Positions 9,887 through 22,395 of a stretch of DNA of 64,000 nt are shown piece by piece. Each line of letters begins with the position of its first letter. Position 1 is the first letter of the stretch. The position numbers were made by a program, and so were the translations under genes. The notes under the pieces were generated by a model. That model did no database searches. It was given only the letters and a program-made list of their open reading frames with translations, and had not been told where the DNA came from. The stretch comes from Riptortus pedestris (lineage: Eukaryota > Arthropoda > Insecta > Hemiptera > Alydidae), in NCBI GenBank assembly GCA_019009955.1, contig CM032228.1:99583501-99647500 (forward strand). Reading direction: 5' to 3'.

Positions 9887-12800
9887 AGTGATGAAAATAA
9901 CTATTGTATATCAGCAAACGATATACCTCACGTGTTAAGTTATAAATTTTAACAATTATTAAAAAATAAAATAGTTTTATTTATGGGCAATAAAGAACAA
10001 AGAACTAAATAAGTAACCCAACTTTATGATATCTAAGACTCCTTTGTTGGGATTGTATTTCGTCAAGTCTTGCCTACTCCAGTGGTTATATTTCTTCCTC
10101 CACGCTATTTATTTCCCTCGTGTCATAGTTGTCTACTTTTGGTGATAAACTCGTGCATTAGAAGTCTGTCGAAGTTGGAAATTATTCTACCACCTCTCTG
10201 CCTTTTACGTATACTTGAAGATTTTCGTTCGATCAATCAAATCGTTCGTAGGTCCTTGTCGATATTTATTTATATAACAAGCAAGCCAATAGGTTAAAAA
10301 GATAAGGAACAAAAAAAAGTAAAATAATTTAAAATTAATATTATAGTTGTCTTTCAATGTACTTCTAAATGAAAATGAAAACAAAAAAAAATAAATAAAA
10401 AAAATAAGCATTAATTATTTATTAACGCATCACGTTTACAATTTCGTCGTGGTCGAACAATCATTTTAAAAATGACTTTACAGGATGGAACCAACCATAT
10501 TTTATTTAATGTTGGCCACATTTACGTTTTCTTATGACATATGGACAAAAGCTGAAATAGTGGTCATTCAGTGACCGGAGAATTAATATTTTTGCCTCAA
10601 GTTGGCATTTAAAATGTTATTATAAATTCGTTTGACCAAAGCTTTTCCACAGTGGGCCTTCATACGTAATTACGAATTGTATTTTAGGCATTTCTTTAAC
10701 TGAAAAGCTTAGTGTACCCATGATATGTTTGCTATTTATTTAACGCCACTGTTAATTATAGGCAATGGATATGGATAACAGAGGATGAGAACTCAATGAT
10801 TACAGATATTTTATCTCATTCTATACAGTGTAACTGCAATTTTGTGTGTCGAAACCCCAAGCTTGTGATACTTGGGCTTAAGAAATTTCACACAGCTGAG
10901 ATACTTAGTCTACATAGCAAAGTTTATATAAGAGGGACGATACCACGACCATATGTTCACTAACAATGTTTTGTTCCGGGAGCAGAACATGGCTTAATTT
11001 GGAAGAGCTCTCACTTGCTTGGCTAAAGCCATCTTTAATTAACTCCCGCCTTCTAGCCTCATTTCCGAGGTCACTCTAAATTATAACTCAGTCCTTCACA
11101 TCTTCACAAAATAGTTTATGGTATAAATATTTATACATTCCGATTTTAAACAACAGCAGATATTTTAAGTGTTCAGCAAGGATATAGGATTTAATGTAGT
11201 AGTTTTGTTTCATTGATTCATCGATTGCAGGAGTACTCCACTGCCATAACTACTAAGCCTTTGACATTAGTGAAAGCATTACACCTTTCACATGGAAACT
11301 AGATCTTGTCAAAAGAATAAAAGAGAAATAAGCAATAGCATATTGCAGTCAAGTACGGACGGTCCTGTAGTTTGCTACTTGTAGTCCTGAGCAGTTTCGT
11401 CATAAAACCGTGTCTTCCTATACGATTGAACAGAGATACAATATAACGGGTAATAATATATTTAATACCTCAGATTTAAGAAAACTAGTTACAAGAGGTC
11501 ATATCCTTTAGATCTAGAATTTATACTGTCTACCATTTTAATGTTCACTAAAATATGAGCCACATATTGTCATTTCACACCTAAAGTTCCTAAATCCTTT
11601 TTTATTTAATGATATTTTCTTGTAATTTCTCTACTTACTTTCGCTAAACTTTAAATTCTGTGACTTGTTCTTGATTCCAGAAGATTATATTTATTAAGTT
11701 TTTACAGTATATGGTAGAGGATGTAAACCAAAACAGCTAATTGCATTGATACATTAAAGTGATTAACAGTAAAAAAAAATTGAAAATTGAAAAATAGCGG
11801 AAGTGTAAAAAATCGATTTCAGGAGAAGAATGGTCACATCTATATGTAATTAACTGTTTTTTTTATTAAAATATTAGAAAAAATGTTATATGAATTCCTT
11901 ATCTTATTTTTATCATTCAATTTTCTTGATGTTATTTGCTATTTCAGGGTTGTATTTGATTATAACAAACTTTTCTTGCTCGTTGTTGACCTCTTATTTT
12001 TATGCTGAAACCTACTTTCATAAAACAAGTGGTTATTTATTAAAAATTCCTGATTTTCCTTTACTGTTTGCTTCATTGTTTCTGAGCGAAAAACTCTTCA
12101 ATCTTCAACTGCGTAAGTTTGCGTTTTTAGGCTTGTAATTCCATTATCAACTTCAGCACCATCCATTTGTTTTATTTTTCTTTGTACGCTGTTGTAGATC
12201 TTCACCGTCGTCGAGTCGTTTTCTTTTCAAAACTTTATTGTTTTTTTCTTCAAACGGATCGTTTCTAAAATTTAAAACTTCAGAATCAAATGTGAGCCTC
12301 TCTTGCTTTATTATTTATTTACTGCTTAGTTTTTGATTCAAGAAATTATATTCTTTTTTTTTCTATCATTTCTTCAGGATAATTGTTTTCTTTTGTATTT
12401 TATCTCAATGAATTATTTAGGATGAGGCAAGTGTAATTAATTAAATATATCTTAAGTCGTTCCTATGTATTAAAAACATAATTTCTGTAGAAAAATAATA
12501 ATCCATTGCAATTGTGAATAGAATCAATTTTTAAACGTTGATTCTATTTACAAACGGTACTCAGATTCAGTATAACGAACAACCCATTTCCTGCTTTTCT
12601 GAAGAACATATGGCACTATTAGATGATGAAGAAAATATTGAGAAAGACTCAATAAAATCATTAAGCAATATTTGAAGATAAAAGACAAACGTTTGCTGTG
12701 ATCTGAATTTCATGATAGGTAGAATTCCCTCTTTTACTCTCGATATAACCAATTAATTAAACATGTTTTTTAAACTTCATTCAAAGACTCTCTTTGTGAC

Positions 12801-13185
12801 CCCATTTATCACTGAAGTTAACACGGTTGAAATGTTCAATTGAATAAAAGCTTTTAATGGAATAAATTCCAGGTAGTAGCGGGCAAATAGAACGTTTCCT
12901 AGAAAGAATATTTTCATATTCTGTGACTAGGAAGGAAACACGAGTAAGTATATTTAGTTAACGTCAAGGAAATATTTTCATTTCAGTTCAACAATCACAG
13001 ACCAGTGACTTGAATAACTCGATTTATAACTTCAGTTTTCTGAATAAAATGATTGAAAAAAGTGAACTCTATTCTCCGACAATGGAATTTTTAAAGAAGA
13101 AATGAAATTTGGTATACTGGAAAGGCACATTGTGTCATTTATTCATTTTAATAAATTTTAGTTAATCAGCTTAACTAAAAATAAA
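9887..13185. other. Intergenic, no recognised feature
   Basis: AT-rich throughout. Short open frames (10070-10297, 11890-12138 and others) have composition typical of translated AT-rich DNA and show no motif. No RNA gene or repeat was recognised. Confidence 0.5.
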
Positions 13186-13225
13186 AATTCCATCACACAG
13201 GGGCTGCGTAAATTAAAGAAATTTC
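13186..13225 (-). repeat. Possible HINE-like 3' end fragment
   Basis: CAGGGGCTGCGTAAATTAA resembles the minus-strand form of the HINE 3' end (CAGGGGCTGCGTAAACTAAGC). It lies directly against the repeat at 13236. Only about 40 bp match, so this is a weak call. Confidence 0.4.
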
Positions 13226-13235
13226 TAAAAACTAA

Positions 13236-13464
13236 TTTTAGTGGGTATATGTGACTTTGCAACCTACTCTTTTCTGCTCCCTGGAGTTCCCACCAGAAGG
13301 AATCAGTTATTGTTAGAAATTCAAATGTGAAGAAAATAGTAACACTGGCCCTCGATCGATTAAATCTGTTCATTATCCCTTAAAAGCGCAATTGACGTAG
13401 TAAAAATACCGAAGAAATGGGAATACCAGAGACACAAAAATTAGATGCCTTAATAACATAACCA
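13236..13464 (+). repeat. Interspersed repeat, copy 2 (inverse of 1-240)
   Basis: Matches the reverse complement of window positions 1-234, including ACTTTGCAACCTACTCT, CCACCAGAAGGAATCAG, GAAATGGGAATACCAG and ATGCCTTAATAACATAACC. The same frame as in copy 1 is partly retained (LEFPPEGISY), but stops interrupt it. Confidence 0.6.
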
Positions 13465-14106
13465 TATTGGATTCCATGGCAGCCTGTAGTGGGTGTCTGT
13501 GTCTACGCTTGATCCAGCGTTCGAAGATTTTGATTTTTATTATTATTTTTTTTTTTTTTAAATAATGTGTAAGGAATCAGCCTAAAAGACAGTCCGCTAG
13601 AGATTTGTAATACAAAATTTGTTGCGCAAGTTTTAACAAATAAGTCGATAACAAAAAGGTCCTACCGAGCCACGATAAAGTTACATTGGCATCAAAAGGC
13701 AATGTAAGGCGGCTTACAAACAGATAGGTTACACAGAGGGATTTCTAATAGTCACATATACCCAGTTAAAATTAAATATTCACAGGTTAAATAAAAGTAA
13801 AAACAAATCTGAACTGCTGTTACAAAGTTATTAAAGTATTCCAGAAGGAAAGGATAAAGACAGCTTTTATCTGATTATGCTTATATAAATGACAAAGAAC
13901 CATTGAGTTTGATTATCCGAGGAGTGCGTGCAAATGAAAATGCTTTCTGATAATAGTTTTTCATAAAGGACGAGCTGCGGGGTAGGACTGTGAGTGGATG
14001 GCGAGATAAGTAGGGGGTAGGCCGTGCGTGCAATGGTTCTGGGGTTTGCTGGTTTAGCATATCTCACCTCTTTCCGGGGCAACTCACACCCCATCATATT
14101 CCCTGT
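13465..14106. other. Intergenic, no recognised feature
   Basis: A poly-T tract lies near 13550-13560. No gene or repeat family was recognised. Confidence 0.45.
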
Positions 14107-14231
14107 TTTAGCAGATTTTCCTCAAGGGAAATCAGCTATTGAGGTTGTACTCATGGCGGAATTTTCTAAATTTTTCTTCAAATGTCCATCGATCCTACCT
14201 AGTAGATGACGAAAATGAGGTCCGTTCAAAA

Positions 14232-14236
<5 letters not shown>

Positions 14237-14297
<61 letters not shown>
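14237..14297. repeat. (TA)n microsatellite within HINE
   Basis: About 30 uninterrupted TA dinucleotides, placed between the 5' block and the CTCTAGCGG hairpin, as in the sister copies. Confidence 0.95.
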
Positions 14298-14301
<4 letters not shown>

Positions 14302-14560
14302 CTGTTACCGCTCTAGCGGTCGCAATTTTTTTTTGATCGTTACCAAACTCGATATTTAGTCGTTTTATATAAAAAGAAAGATCAAGTTCGTTAACGGCTG
14401 AAATCGGACCAGTGGGAGGGGGGGGGGTTAGAGAGGAGGATTTTCGAAAATTCGAAATATCTCCGTTACTATACGTCGGATCGAAAAATTGTACAGAATC
14501 AATCTTATTGCAAATTAAATTTACTATAAATATTGTTATATACATTTATTCCCTATCTTG

Positions 14561-14640
14561 AATATTAACGGACAGACTTTTTTTTTTTCAAGTTTTATAA
14601 CTTGACTAAACTTGAAAAAAAAAGTCCGTCCGTTAATATT
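14561..14640. repeat. Inverted repeat with ~33-bp arms at the truncated HINE end
   Basis: AATATTAACGGACAGACT with a T tract and CAAGTTT (14561-14594) pairs with 14608-14640, leaving a loop of about 13 nt. Few mismatches are seen, so it would extrude as a stable hairpin. Confidence 0.75.
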
Positions 14641-14641
14641 A

Positions 14642-16902
14642 AGTAATATTTAAGTTAGAGTAACAACTCTATAGGTTACCTATTGTAACATATAGAGTCG
14701 TAATTAAAAATAGAAATGAGACCAAAACCAAAATGTTTTAACAGTAAGGGAATACATTGTTCGTTTATTTGTGTGTTTTAGGGTGCAGCAATTTTAGCGA
14801 TTCACTCTTTTGATTGTCGTTTCATTTTAAGTAAAATAATTGATAAAGCCAACGTTATTCTAAAACGAATGATAAAATGTTTTCAGTCATAATAAAAACA
14901 CTGTTATCATTTCTCCACTGGAACAATAGGAGCAGAAAACCAGTTCTTTTATTATGTTGTTTAATGTTTTAGACGGATGTTAAATTTGATTGAATGTATG
15001 TGTCTGTTGGAGAGGTTTCATTATTGTGTCAATGTTGGAAGCTCATTAGATTCTCACTAAAATATAAATTTTCATTTTATTGAAAAAGTGAAAGTTCTCT
15101 ATTGCCTGATTAATTATTACTTATACTTAATTAATAAATTTCAAGATTTGTTTAGTGCACTCATTAAGAGAGAAATGAATTATGGAAAGTGACATTACGT
15201 GACTTTTTGTTGATGAACAATTCCTCGTAGATATCATTCAAATTGTTGAGATTACTTGTATTTTAAACTAGTTATATTGGTGCCAATGAATTAATGAAAA
15301 TGTCTTCTGTATCTTAATGTTAACTAATTTTAATGCAAATTGTCAGTGTTGAGCTGATTCCGAAAATACAAAAGCGATCTCCATCTATGTAGTGAATGAT
15401 ATCAAATATAGTTTGGTGATATATTGTGGCGAATGGGAGCACGTTAGAAGGTTGAGTGCCCCCGACTGGGGAGGGCTGTGGAGCATTGTCTCTAGTTCTA
15501 GTAATACCAACTGTCTGTGTTAATCAGTTGGCATTACTAGTCCATCATATGGCTCTATTAAATGCAACCCCTCTCCCATTATACGCAACAATATCTAAAC
15601 TCGGCAAAGTTATAATTTACTCGCCATAAGTTGCCACGTCGTAGATAACGTTGAAATGCATTGTGATGGTAATACCTCAATAATTAGCGCCTATTAGGGC
15701 TGAACAATACTCACTGAACTGTGGCAAGTCCCACTCGCACTCTATAGCCATAACTACCACACAATCACTCATTGCATAATCGAATTAACAGAATTGACAC
15801 TAATTTCTTATGCCGTTTTTAAGGTGATTCCAAGATTATGTCTTTGAAACCTAATACGTTTAAAGTGTATATTGTCTTAATAATTTGGATTACAAAGATT
15901 TTTAAACAAATTGTCTAGAGAGCTAAAAGTCTTCAAATATAGTAATGTGTCTGGATAAGTCTTGTAAAATTGTTGAATTATAATTGAAGTGAATTTTAAT
16001 ACTTATTTTACTTTGCTGGGAAAGCAGCCCTACACTTTGAGCCGTACATATATCCTGCAGTAAATGATTGATTTAATAGTGGTAGCAATAAAAATTTGAT
16101 AGTGTTATATTTCAAAAATTTTATTATGGCTGCCTATTACTGAAAATGTAATGAGTCAAAGAGTTGGGATGATTCTTGTTCGATAACTTTCCTGATTGCG
16201 ACAAGAGATTTCAATACCCTCCCGCAAATCCACTGAATCCCAAATCCTGGGAGATGAAAAAGGATGTATATCTGCGGAAGTATACACCCATTATTAATTT
16301 ATCCAAAACTTAGTTAGAGTTGGAAATCATAGTACCAGAGGCACTTAAGTAGCTGAAGAATAACTTCATTATAAGCCAGCTTTGTTTTTCTTCTTTTCTT
16401 TTCGGTAAATACTTCTTTTCTTTTGAACGAAACACAATGAAATGATTAAGAATTGAAGGGGCACAATTTAATTTAACTTCTTTTCTGTAATATTCTATCT
16501 AGCTCATATTTTCAGTGTGCTTTAAATTTTAGAATAGAGTAAAATGGGAAATATCTGTTTTTTCACAATCTTTAATTATTTGTTGCATTTCAAAGTAATA
16601 TAGTTTGTCTATTTACAATAAAAACATTTGGATAACGAAAGAAGTATAGATTATAAGAAAAAAAAGAGTAGATACAATAAGGATTGAGGTTCAATTACAG
16701 AAAGCAAGCTTTTCTATGTTTCATATTTAGGCAATGAAGTAAAAACAAGAACGGCAGTGACAGAGAAAATTTAGCTTTATAAGTTCAAAGGAAAAATATC
16801 TTCGTCTACGGTGAACAATTATTTCTGGGTTTAGGACGATTAAATGATAAAAATTTCTCAGTTTGGTCGTCGGCGGTTTCCCTATTAAAAGAGAATGACA
16901 AA
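14642..16902. other. Intergenic; one short stem-loop, no gene
   Basis: The only structure noted is CTAGTAATACCAACTG (15498-15513) pairing with CAGTTGGCATTACTAG (15525-15540), with one mismatch and an 11-nt loop. No coding or family repeat was recognised. Confidence 0.5.
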
Positions 16903-16953
16903 ATTGAGACTCTTTATGATAAATGAATTACATTTATCATAAAGAGTCTCAAT
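16903..16953. repeat. Perfect palindrome, 23-bp arms, 5-nt spacer
   Basis: The arm begins ATTGAGACTCTTTATG and its exact inverse ends at 16953. The spacer is AATTA. No copy elsewhere in the window. It could be the tip of a foldback element or a local inverted duplication. Confidence 0.9.
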
Positions 16954-17794
16954 GTGCGGGGCATAGTGGAGCCAGGGGGAAGGGGGTGTTGAAATTAACA
17001 GCCAGCTGGAGCTGTGATGAACTAGAACTGCTACTGCATTCTGTGATATAGAGATGCATCTGGCAGCTATGCCAGTTCCTCAACAACCAGGCCCTCGATT
17101 CCAAAACCCTACTCAACGTATTTATCTGAATGACAAATAGGGCCAATCATTTATCACGCTAATCGTCTAATTGTCCACTCGCTCCCTGTTCCCGTTATTA
17201 ACGGTCATATATTTACATAAATATATCTATAAACTTGAATAAATTATTGTGAGCTACACATTAATAACATACTACATCTGCCTCTAACAGCTTGATTTAT
17301 TACATTCTCTTATATAATTAAAAGTACTATGATGCATGAAAGTTATAACTTAATACATAGCGTAGCAAATAGCATGGCCAAAAGATCTTAGAGTTTAAGT
17401 TACCGTTACGAACCAAATAAATTAGAATGTAAACCCCCATTAATTTTGTCCTTATTAATCAACAAAGAAGATTATATATAATGTTAAAGACTCAAGATTT
17501 ATTAAATATATTTTAATATAAAAATTTTTAAAAAAATAAAGAAATCGATAATATTTTCATTTTAGTATATTGGATTAAAGAGTTCATAAAGTTTTATGAA
17601 TTGTTCAATTTATGATAAACACAAAAGAAAGGTATTTCCAGTGAAATAGAGACATACGGAATTTTATATTTTCCCCTGCATCCCTATAAAACCGAAGTTA
17701 TGTAAATAACCATATATTTACATTTATTGTTTTTTTATATAATGTCTTGAGTAATGGAAATTTTAACACCCATGTTAACAGATGGACACAGGTC
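16954..17794. other. Intergenic, no recognised feature
   Basis: AT-rich apart from a somewhat GC-richer 200 bp after 16954. No motif was found in the frames there. Confidence 0.45.
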
Positions 17795-17799
17795 CACAT

Positions 17800-17834
<35 letters not shown>

Positions 17835-17835
17835 A

Positions 17836-17892
<57 letters not shown>
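17795..17892. repeat. Compound (CA)n(TA)n microsatellite
   Basis: A CA tract with two TC interruptions passes directly into about 26 TA units. The flanks do not match the HINE family, so this is an independent microsatellite. Open frames on both strands here are repeat translations. Confidence 0.95.
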
Positions 17893-17894
<2 letters not shown>

Positions 17895-18360
17895 CAAAGA
17901 TTAAACGTTGCACGTCTTATCTTTCGTTAAAACTAAGAGTTCATAGAAGCGAGATATAAATATCCTAATTCAACATCATAACATTGAAGGAGTTATAGTC
18001 GTCTAAAAGAAATAAATAAAAAATATGATATATCCAATCTTCATCCAATGGAACTTACTTCATGAATCTCTAGATGATAAAGACCCATAGAATTACCACA
18101 AGTAAATATCCACGGGCAACCAAGATGATCTAATGATCAAATGGACACCCGTGTGATTCAGAGGCTGAATATTAAAAAGAAGTAATTGGTACTAATTAAT
18201 GAAAAAATTACTTCTTTCTTCATTGAAGAATGACTATTCATATACAAATCAATACAAGTGAATTATTCATGCTAGAATCGATATCTTAACAATAAACTAA
18301 GTAATATATAGGAACACAAAGTACGGACGCATACCCACTATTATTATTAATTTGAAATAA
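17893..18360. other. Intergenic, no recognised feature
   Basis: Nothing could be assigned. Confidence 0.45.
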
Positions 18361-18475
18361 GGGGCTCAGGTTAACGATGTGAGCTGAGGCGTTGGCCCGA
18401 GCACTTGGCAAATCAATGAGTCATGAGATCGTTTCCCAAATATGCAATAGGAATTCAATTAGTGGAAAACTCGCT
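18361..18475 (+). repeat. tRNA-derived SINE, degenerate head
   Basis: GGGGCTCAGGTTAACGATGTGAG and GGCGTTGGCCC match the family head. The B box is mutated and the body is recognisable only to GGAATTCAATTAGTGG. The rest is lost. Confidence 0.6.
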
Positions 18476-18925
18476 ATATAAAATGAAAAAAAAAATGAAA
18501 TATTGAATATATATATTTTTTCTTTTAACCCGATTGGGGTAATACCATCCATATTATATATTTTGTACTCGGTAGGGTTTCCAGGAAGGTTTGTTTCATT
18601 TTCCGTTATCGGGTTCTAGAGTGAAAAATTAGTTCCGATACACAACATAATTCAATTAGTTCCAATACACAACTCAATTCAATTAGCTCATGCTGTAACT
18701 CAGCTACACACTAGTTAAATGAAAGTTTTATAAATTATTATCAGACTTCGTGTAATTACTCTTTATCGATGATGTATATTTTTTACTGAGATTTAGAACG
18801 GAAATATGTCTTTTTAATTATTTCGTTGATGAATAAAATGAATTTTGAATGAAGTTTCGAAAAGTTGGTATGACTGCTTCTTGGATGGTCGACGGAGCAC
18901 TACATTTTATCGACTATGGAATCAT
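18476..18925. other. Intergenic, no recognised feature
   Basis: TTCCAATACACAA-type phrases occur twice near 18635-18675. Otherwise featureless. Confidence 0.4.
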
Positions 18926-19048
18926 TTAAGCAGATTTCCGTTAAGGGAAATCAGCTATTGAGGTCGTACTCATGACGCGATTTTACAAATTTTTCTTCAA
19001 ATGTCATCGATCCTACCTCAGAAATGACGAAAATGAGGCCGTTCAAAA

Positions 19049-19051
<3 letters not shown>

Positions 19052-19113
<62 letters not shown>
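19052..19113. repeat. (TA)n array, left part, interrupted by mariner
   Basis: About 31 TA units ending at the mariner terminus. Mariner elements insert at TA, so such arrays are natural targets. Confidence 0.95.
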
Positions 19114-19114
<1 letters not shown>

Positions 19115-19184
19115 GAGGTGCGGCTATTAAATAACGAGACTGACGCTGTAAAACATTTTATTTTTATTTCATACATTTTTACTT

Positions 19185-19360
19185 ATTATCACCTTCAATA
19201 TACACCCCTTCTTTATCCCTACAACGCTCCATGCGAACCTTCCATTGTTCGAAACAGTGCTGGAAGTCTTTTTCTGTCAGCTCCTTCAGGACGCGTGCCG
19301 CTTTCTCTTTCACAGCTTCAACAGACTCAAATCTTGTTCCTTTTAATGCAGATTTCACAC
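19185..19360 (-). pseudogene. Mariner transposase C-terminal fragment (minus strand)
   Basis: Minus-strand residues VKSALKGTRFESVEAVKEKA, followed by a segment with RVLKEL, FEQWKVRMERC and GVYIEGDNK, read as the C-terminus of a mariner transposase. The VKSALKG segment is the same one found after the third catalytic aspartate on the plus strand at 19777, showing that the two pieces derive from the same protein. Confidence 0.75.
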
Positions 19361-19842
19361 ATTGAAAATGACCCAAACTTACTGGAAAGGATAATAACAT
19401 GTGACGAATCATGGTTTTTTATGTATGATCCTGAAACAAAGCGCCAATCCATGCACTGGAAGAGCTCATCTTCACCGAGAGTCAAAAGCTCTAATTTTCG
19501 ATATTCATGGGATTGTGAACCTTCACTGGGTTCCTGAAGGTCAAACGATTAATCAACATTACTACCTTCACGTTCTTGCTGAACTCCGCGAAAGAATAAG
19601 GAAAAAACGACCAGAATTGTGGAAGGACAAGTCATGGGTTCTCCACCAAGACAATGCGCCGGCTCATTCCGCATTGTCTGTTAAGAGGTTTCTAGCCAAA
19701 TTCAGCATCCCAGTGTTAGACCATCCACCTTATTCGCCGGATCTTGCGCCGTGCGACTTCTATCTGTTGCCTAAGGTGAAATCTGCATTAAAAGGAAAAG
19801 ATTTGAGTCAGTTGAAGAGAAAGCGGCACGCGTCCTGTATCG

Positions 19843-19843
<1 letters not shown>
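19361..19843 (+). pseudogene. Mariner transposase catalytic core, frameshifted (D,D34D)
   Basis: The first aspartate is in ITCDESWFFMYDPETK (GAC 19403-19405). A +1 frame change follows near 19490-19500. The second aspartate is in HQDNAPAHS (19650-19652) and the third in YSPDLAPCDFYLLP (19755-19757), giving exactly 34 residues between them, the mariner signature. The frame ends at RKRHASC and then runs into the TA array. The helix-turn-helix DNA-binding half is absent, so the protein could not act. This copy differs clearly in sequence from the mariner at 37.4 kb, so it belongs to another subfamily. Confidence 0.85.

Positions 19844-19846
<3 letters not shown>

Positions 19847-19935
<89 letters not shown>
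19847..19935. repeat. (TA)n(GT)n compound microsatellite
   Basis: About 21 TA units then about 22 GT units, being the right part of the HINE array beyond the mariner insert. Confidence 0.95.
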
Positions 19936-19936
<1 letters not shown>

Positions 19937-22032
19937 GGCGCTCTAGCGGTCGCAATTATTGTTTAATCGTTACCGAACTCGATATTTAGTCGTTTCATGT
20001 AGAAATAAAGATTAAGCTCGTTAACGGCTGAAATCGGACAAGGGGGAGGGGGAGTTTAGAGGGGGAGAATTTTGAAAATTCGAAATATCTCCGTTACTGT
20101 ACGTCAAATCGAAAAAATGTATAGAACCATTCTTATAGGAATTTAAATGTACTATAAATGTTGTTATATACATGTATTCTCTATCTCGAATATTAACCGG
20201 GATATTTTCATTTTTCAGGTTTTAGCCTTCAGCAAACCCCCACTTCTACTCATGTTACATAAACAATACTCGGTTATGAAATAATCCACGTCATTCAAAG
20301 CTTAAATACCAAATATTGTTTTCAAAAGACATTTATTATACGAGATACATGCAAATATGTTCTGATGATCCCCCCCCCCGCCTCTTAAGTTTTTGGACTA
20401 CATAAATTTGATTGATTGAGATAAAAATTATTCTGATTCATTATAAATTGCAGTACTAGATATAGTAAATAGTTTTCAATCAAAATAATATGTTATATTC
20501 AGATATATTACAGTAATTGCTATTCTTTCCGGCACGAAGTTTGCAGAACTGTTTGTTTCCTGTCGGGAGGTGTTTTATTACCGTTTGTATTTATTCACTC
20601 GCTAATATTCTCGGCGGTGTTGTGTTATCGCTATATAGATTTACCTATTGTTAAATTTCACGTGGGAAATCTGCTTAGTTTACGCAGCCCCTGGGTGACG
20701 GACTTTTATTAATAACTATTCATAATCGGTCACTATTTCATTTTTGTAAATTAAAATGCATTTAAATTAATTTATTAATAGTAGTATTCACATTAAGCAC
20801 ATAGCACTGTTTGGCATTTTCCTATTTATTGGAGATTTTAAAAAGTTGACATTGACTAGATGTGTCAGTTGATGTTCTTGCATACCCCGGTAATAAATCA
20901 ATATATATTCTTTCACGAGAACTGATCCCCCGCAATGCTCATACAAAGGAAATAAAACGATACTCATCGGAGGAGGTTCGTGTTTGAAAGTGCAGTTGCT
21001 AAAGTTGTGATGACTCGTAGAGAAGGAAGGAAGGAGAAGTGGGGTATAGAAGGGTGTTGGGAGATATAATGTATTCTAAGCACATAGGACAATACTAAGA
21101 GAGAGATAAGATAGGGGCTGTGTATCCATACCCAAGCCGAGCAGTAGAGATAAACCCATCCTCTATAAGTTATGTCTACATTAGTTCTACTAGCTTACTC
21201 TAATCAGCCATATTAAACAATCTAAATCAGTATTAAATGTCATTCTTTTATTCCTCGTTAAATGTAATATACAATTATGTTTCAGTTTTGTGTTTTTTCA
21301 ATGACATTCTATGAATATACTATCAAAATTATTTTCTTGGAGGCATATTCTAACATCTAAGTATTTCTGTTAAAGTTTCACCCAATTGAGACATTAATGT
21401 AATATTGTGGATAGGAATCCTGTAAAGTCTTAAATAGATTCGTTTTAATCAGATATTGGTCTCTAACATGATCGCGTATCTTTGGCATCTAAATGTAAAC
21501 TAAATTTTTGACGACGCAATACCAGTGTGTTGCTTATTTTTCAAACCTTTTTCATCATGTTTTTATTTCCACTTTTAATGTTTCTGCGATCTAAGGGTAA
21601 ACTCTACAGATGGCAAAAGCATAAATAGTTTCAGAAAGAGAATTTTAAAAAATCAGTGTTTAGAGAATTCCGTTTTACACATAGGCGAGATTGTTTTAGA
21701 AATAATGCAGAAATCCCCAAAAACAGTCCTACCTTTCTGGCTCCAAGGCTTACTTTTCTGTTTTCTCCTTGATATATATGAACCATTCGATGTCCAGCAC
21801 ATTTCTTTGGAAAAAATGGATTTTATGTATACTTGGGTAGAATAATAAGCTATTATCCTCTAAAAAAAACTATTCAGCGCAAAACGCTTTGTATAGCTAG
21901 GGGGTCCCTCAACTATGGAGCTCTTAAGTACCAAATCTGAAGATCTGTAGAATATATGTTGTATGCACATAATTCTGAATAAACTTATAATTCTAATTCT
22001 AAGAGTGGCGACAGAGCAACGCTTGCCGTTCA

Positions 22033-22095
<63 letters not shown>

Positions 22096-22311
22096 TTTTT
22101 TTATAAATTGTGCAATATCTTCAGAACTATTTTCTGTCCCTCTGTAAACTTTGCGATCATACATTGACTATAATTCCTCTCGTTTAATAACAGAAGTAAC
22201 TTTGAGAGAATGCAGCTAATGAGTTTCGTACTCTGCTGCTACGCTATTTTCGACAAAGTTCTACAAATGTCCGTCGGTCCTACCAGCAATGGGTTTGTTT
22301 TCCGTGTAAGC

Positions 22312-22395
22312 TGAATGAATTTATTTAATGACGAGGTCCAAATAAAATCCTTATTAGGACAAATGTGATAACCTGTAAATAACCCGTCCCAACAA
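22312..22395 (+). repeat. tRNA-derived SINE, tail fragment
   Basis: GAATTTATTTAATGACGAGG, ATTAGGAC, GATAACCTGTAAATAACCCG and TCCCAACA match the 3' half of the SINE body. The tRNA-like head is missing. Confidence 0.65.

Larger units (their letters stand above)
14107..14641 (+). mobile_element. HINE-like element with deleted 3' part and inverted duplicated end
   Basis: The 5' end (TTTTAGCAGATTTTCC), 5' block, TA array (14237-14297), ACCGCTCTAGCGGT hairpin and interior down to CTTGAATATTAAC are typical. The sequence then jumps directly to GGACAGACTTTT, which resembles the element's terminal GACGGACTTTT. It is followed by an inverted copy of the same junction (AAAAGTCCGTCCGTTAATATT, 14620-14640). 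The 3' subterminal repeat and stem-loop are missing. Confidence 0.7.
19114..19846. mobile_element. Rearranged mariner remnant with internal inversion
   Basis: The left edge, CGAGGTGCGGCTATTAAATA directly after TA, has the position and look of a mariner terminal inverted repeat. The first 245 bp (19114-19360) encode the transposase C-terminus on the minus strand. From about 19361 the element switches to the plus strand and encodes the catalytic core. A segment of about 62-71 bp is present on both sides in opposite orientation (19287-19357 and 19776-19837). The N-terminal domain and second terminal repeat are missing. Confidence 0.75.
18926..20708 (+). mobile_element. HINE-like element, complete, subfamily A, with a mariner nested in its TA array
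   Basis: Starts AAGCAGATTTCCGTTAAGGG and ends CGTGGGAAATCTGCTTAG, stem-loop, GTGACGGACTTTT at 20708. The TA array is split by a mariner remnant (19114-19846). It resumes at 19847 and changes to (GT)n before GCTCTAGCGGTCGC. Removing the insert leaves about 1.05 kb, close to the copy at 5.94 kb. A poly-C tract lies near 20371. No coding capacity of its own. Confidence 0.75.

Noticed and set aside
14139..14545. Open frames with long alternating I/Y stretches here and around 17.7, 24.98, 49.5, 51.4 and 56.1 kb
   Set aside because: They are translations of (TA)n arrays and occur on both strands at the same positions.
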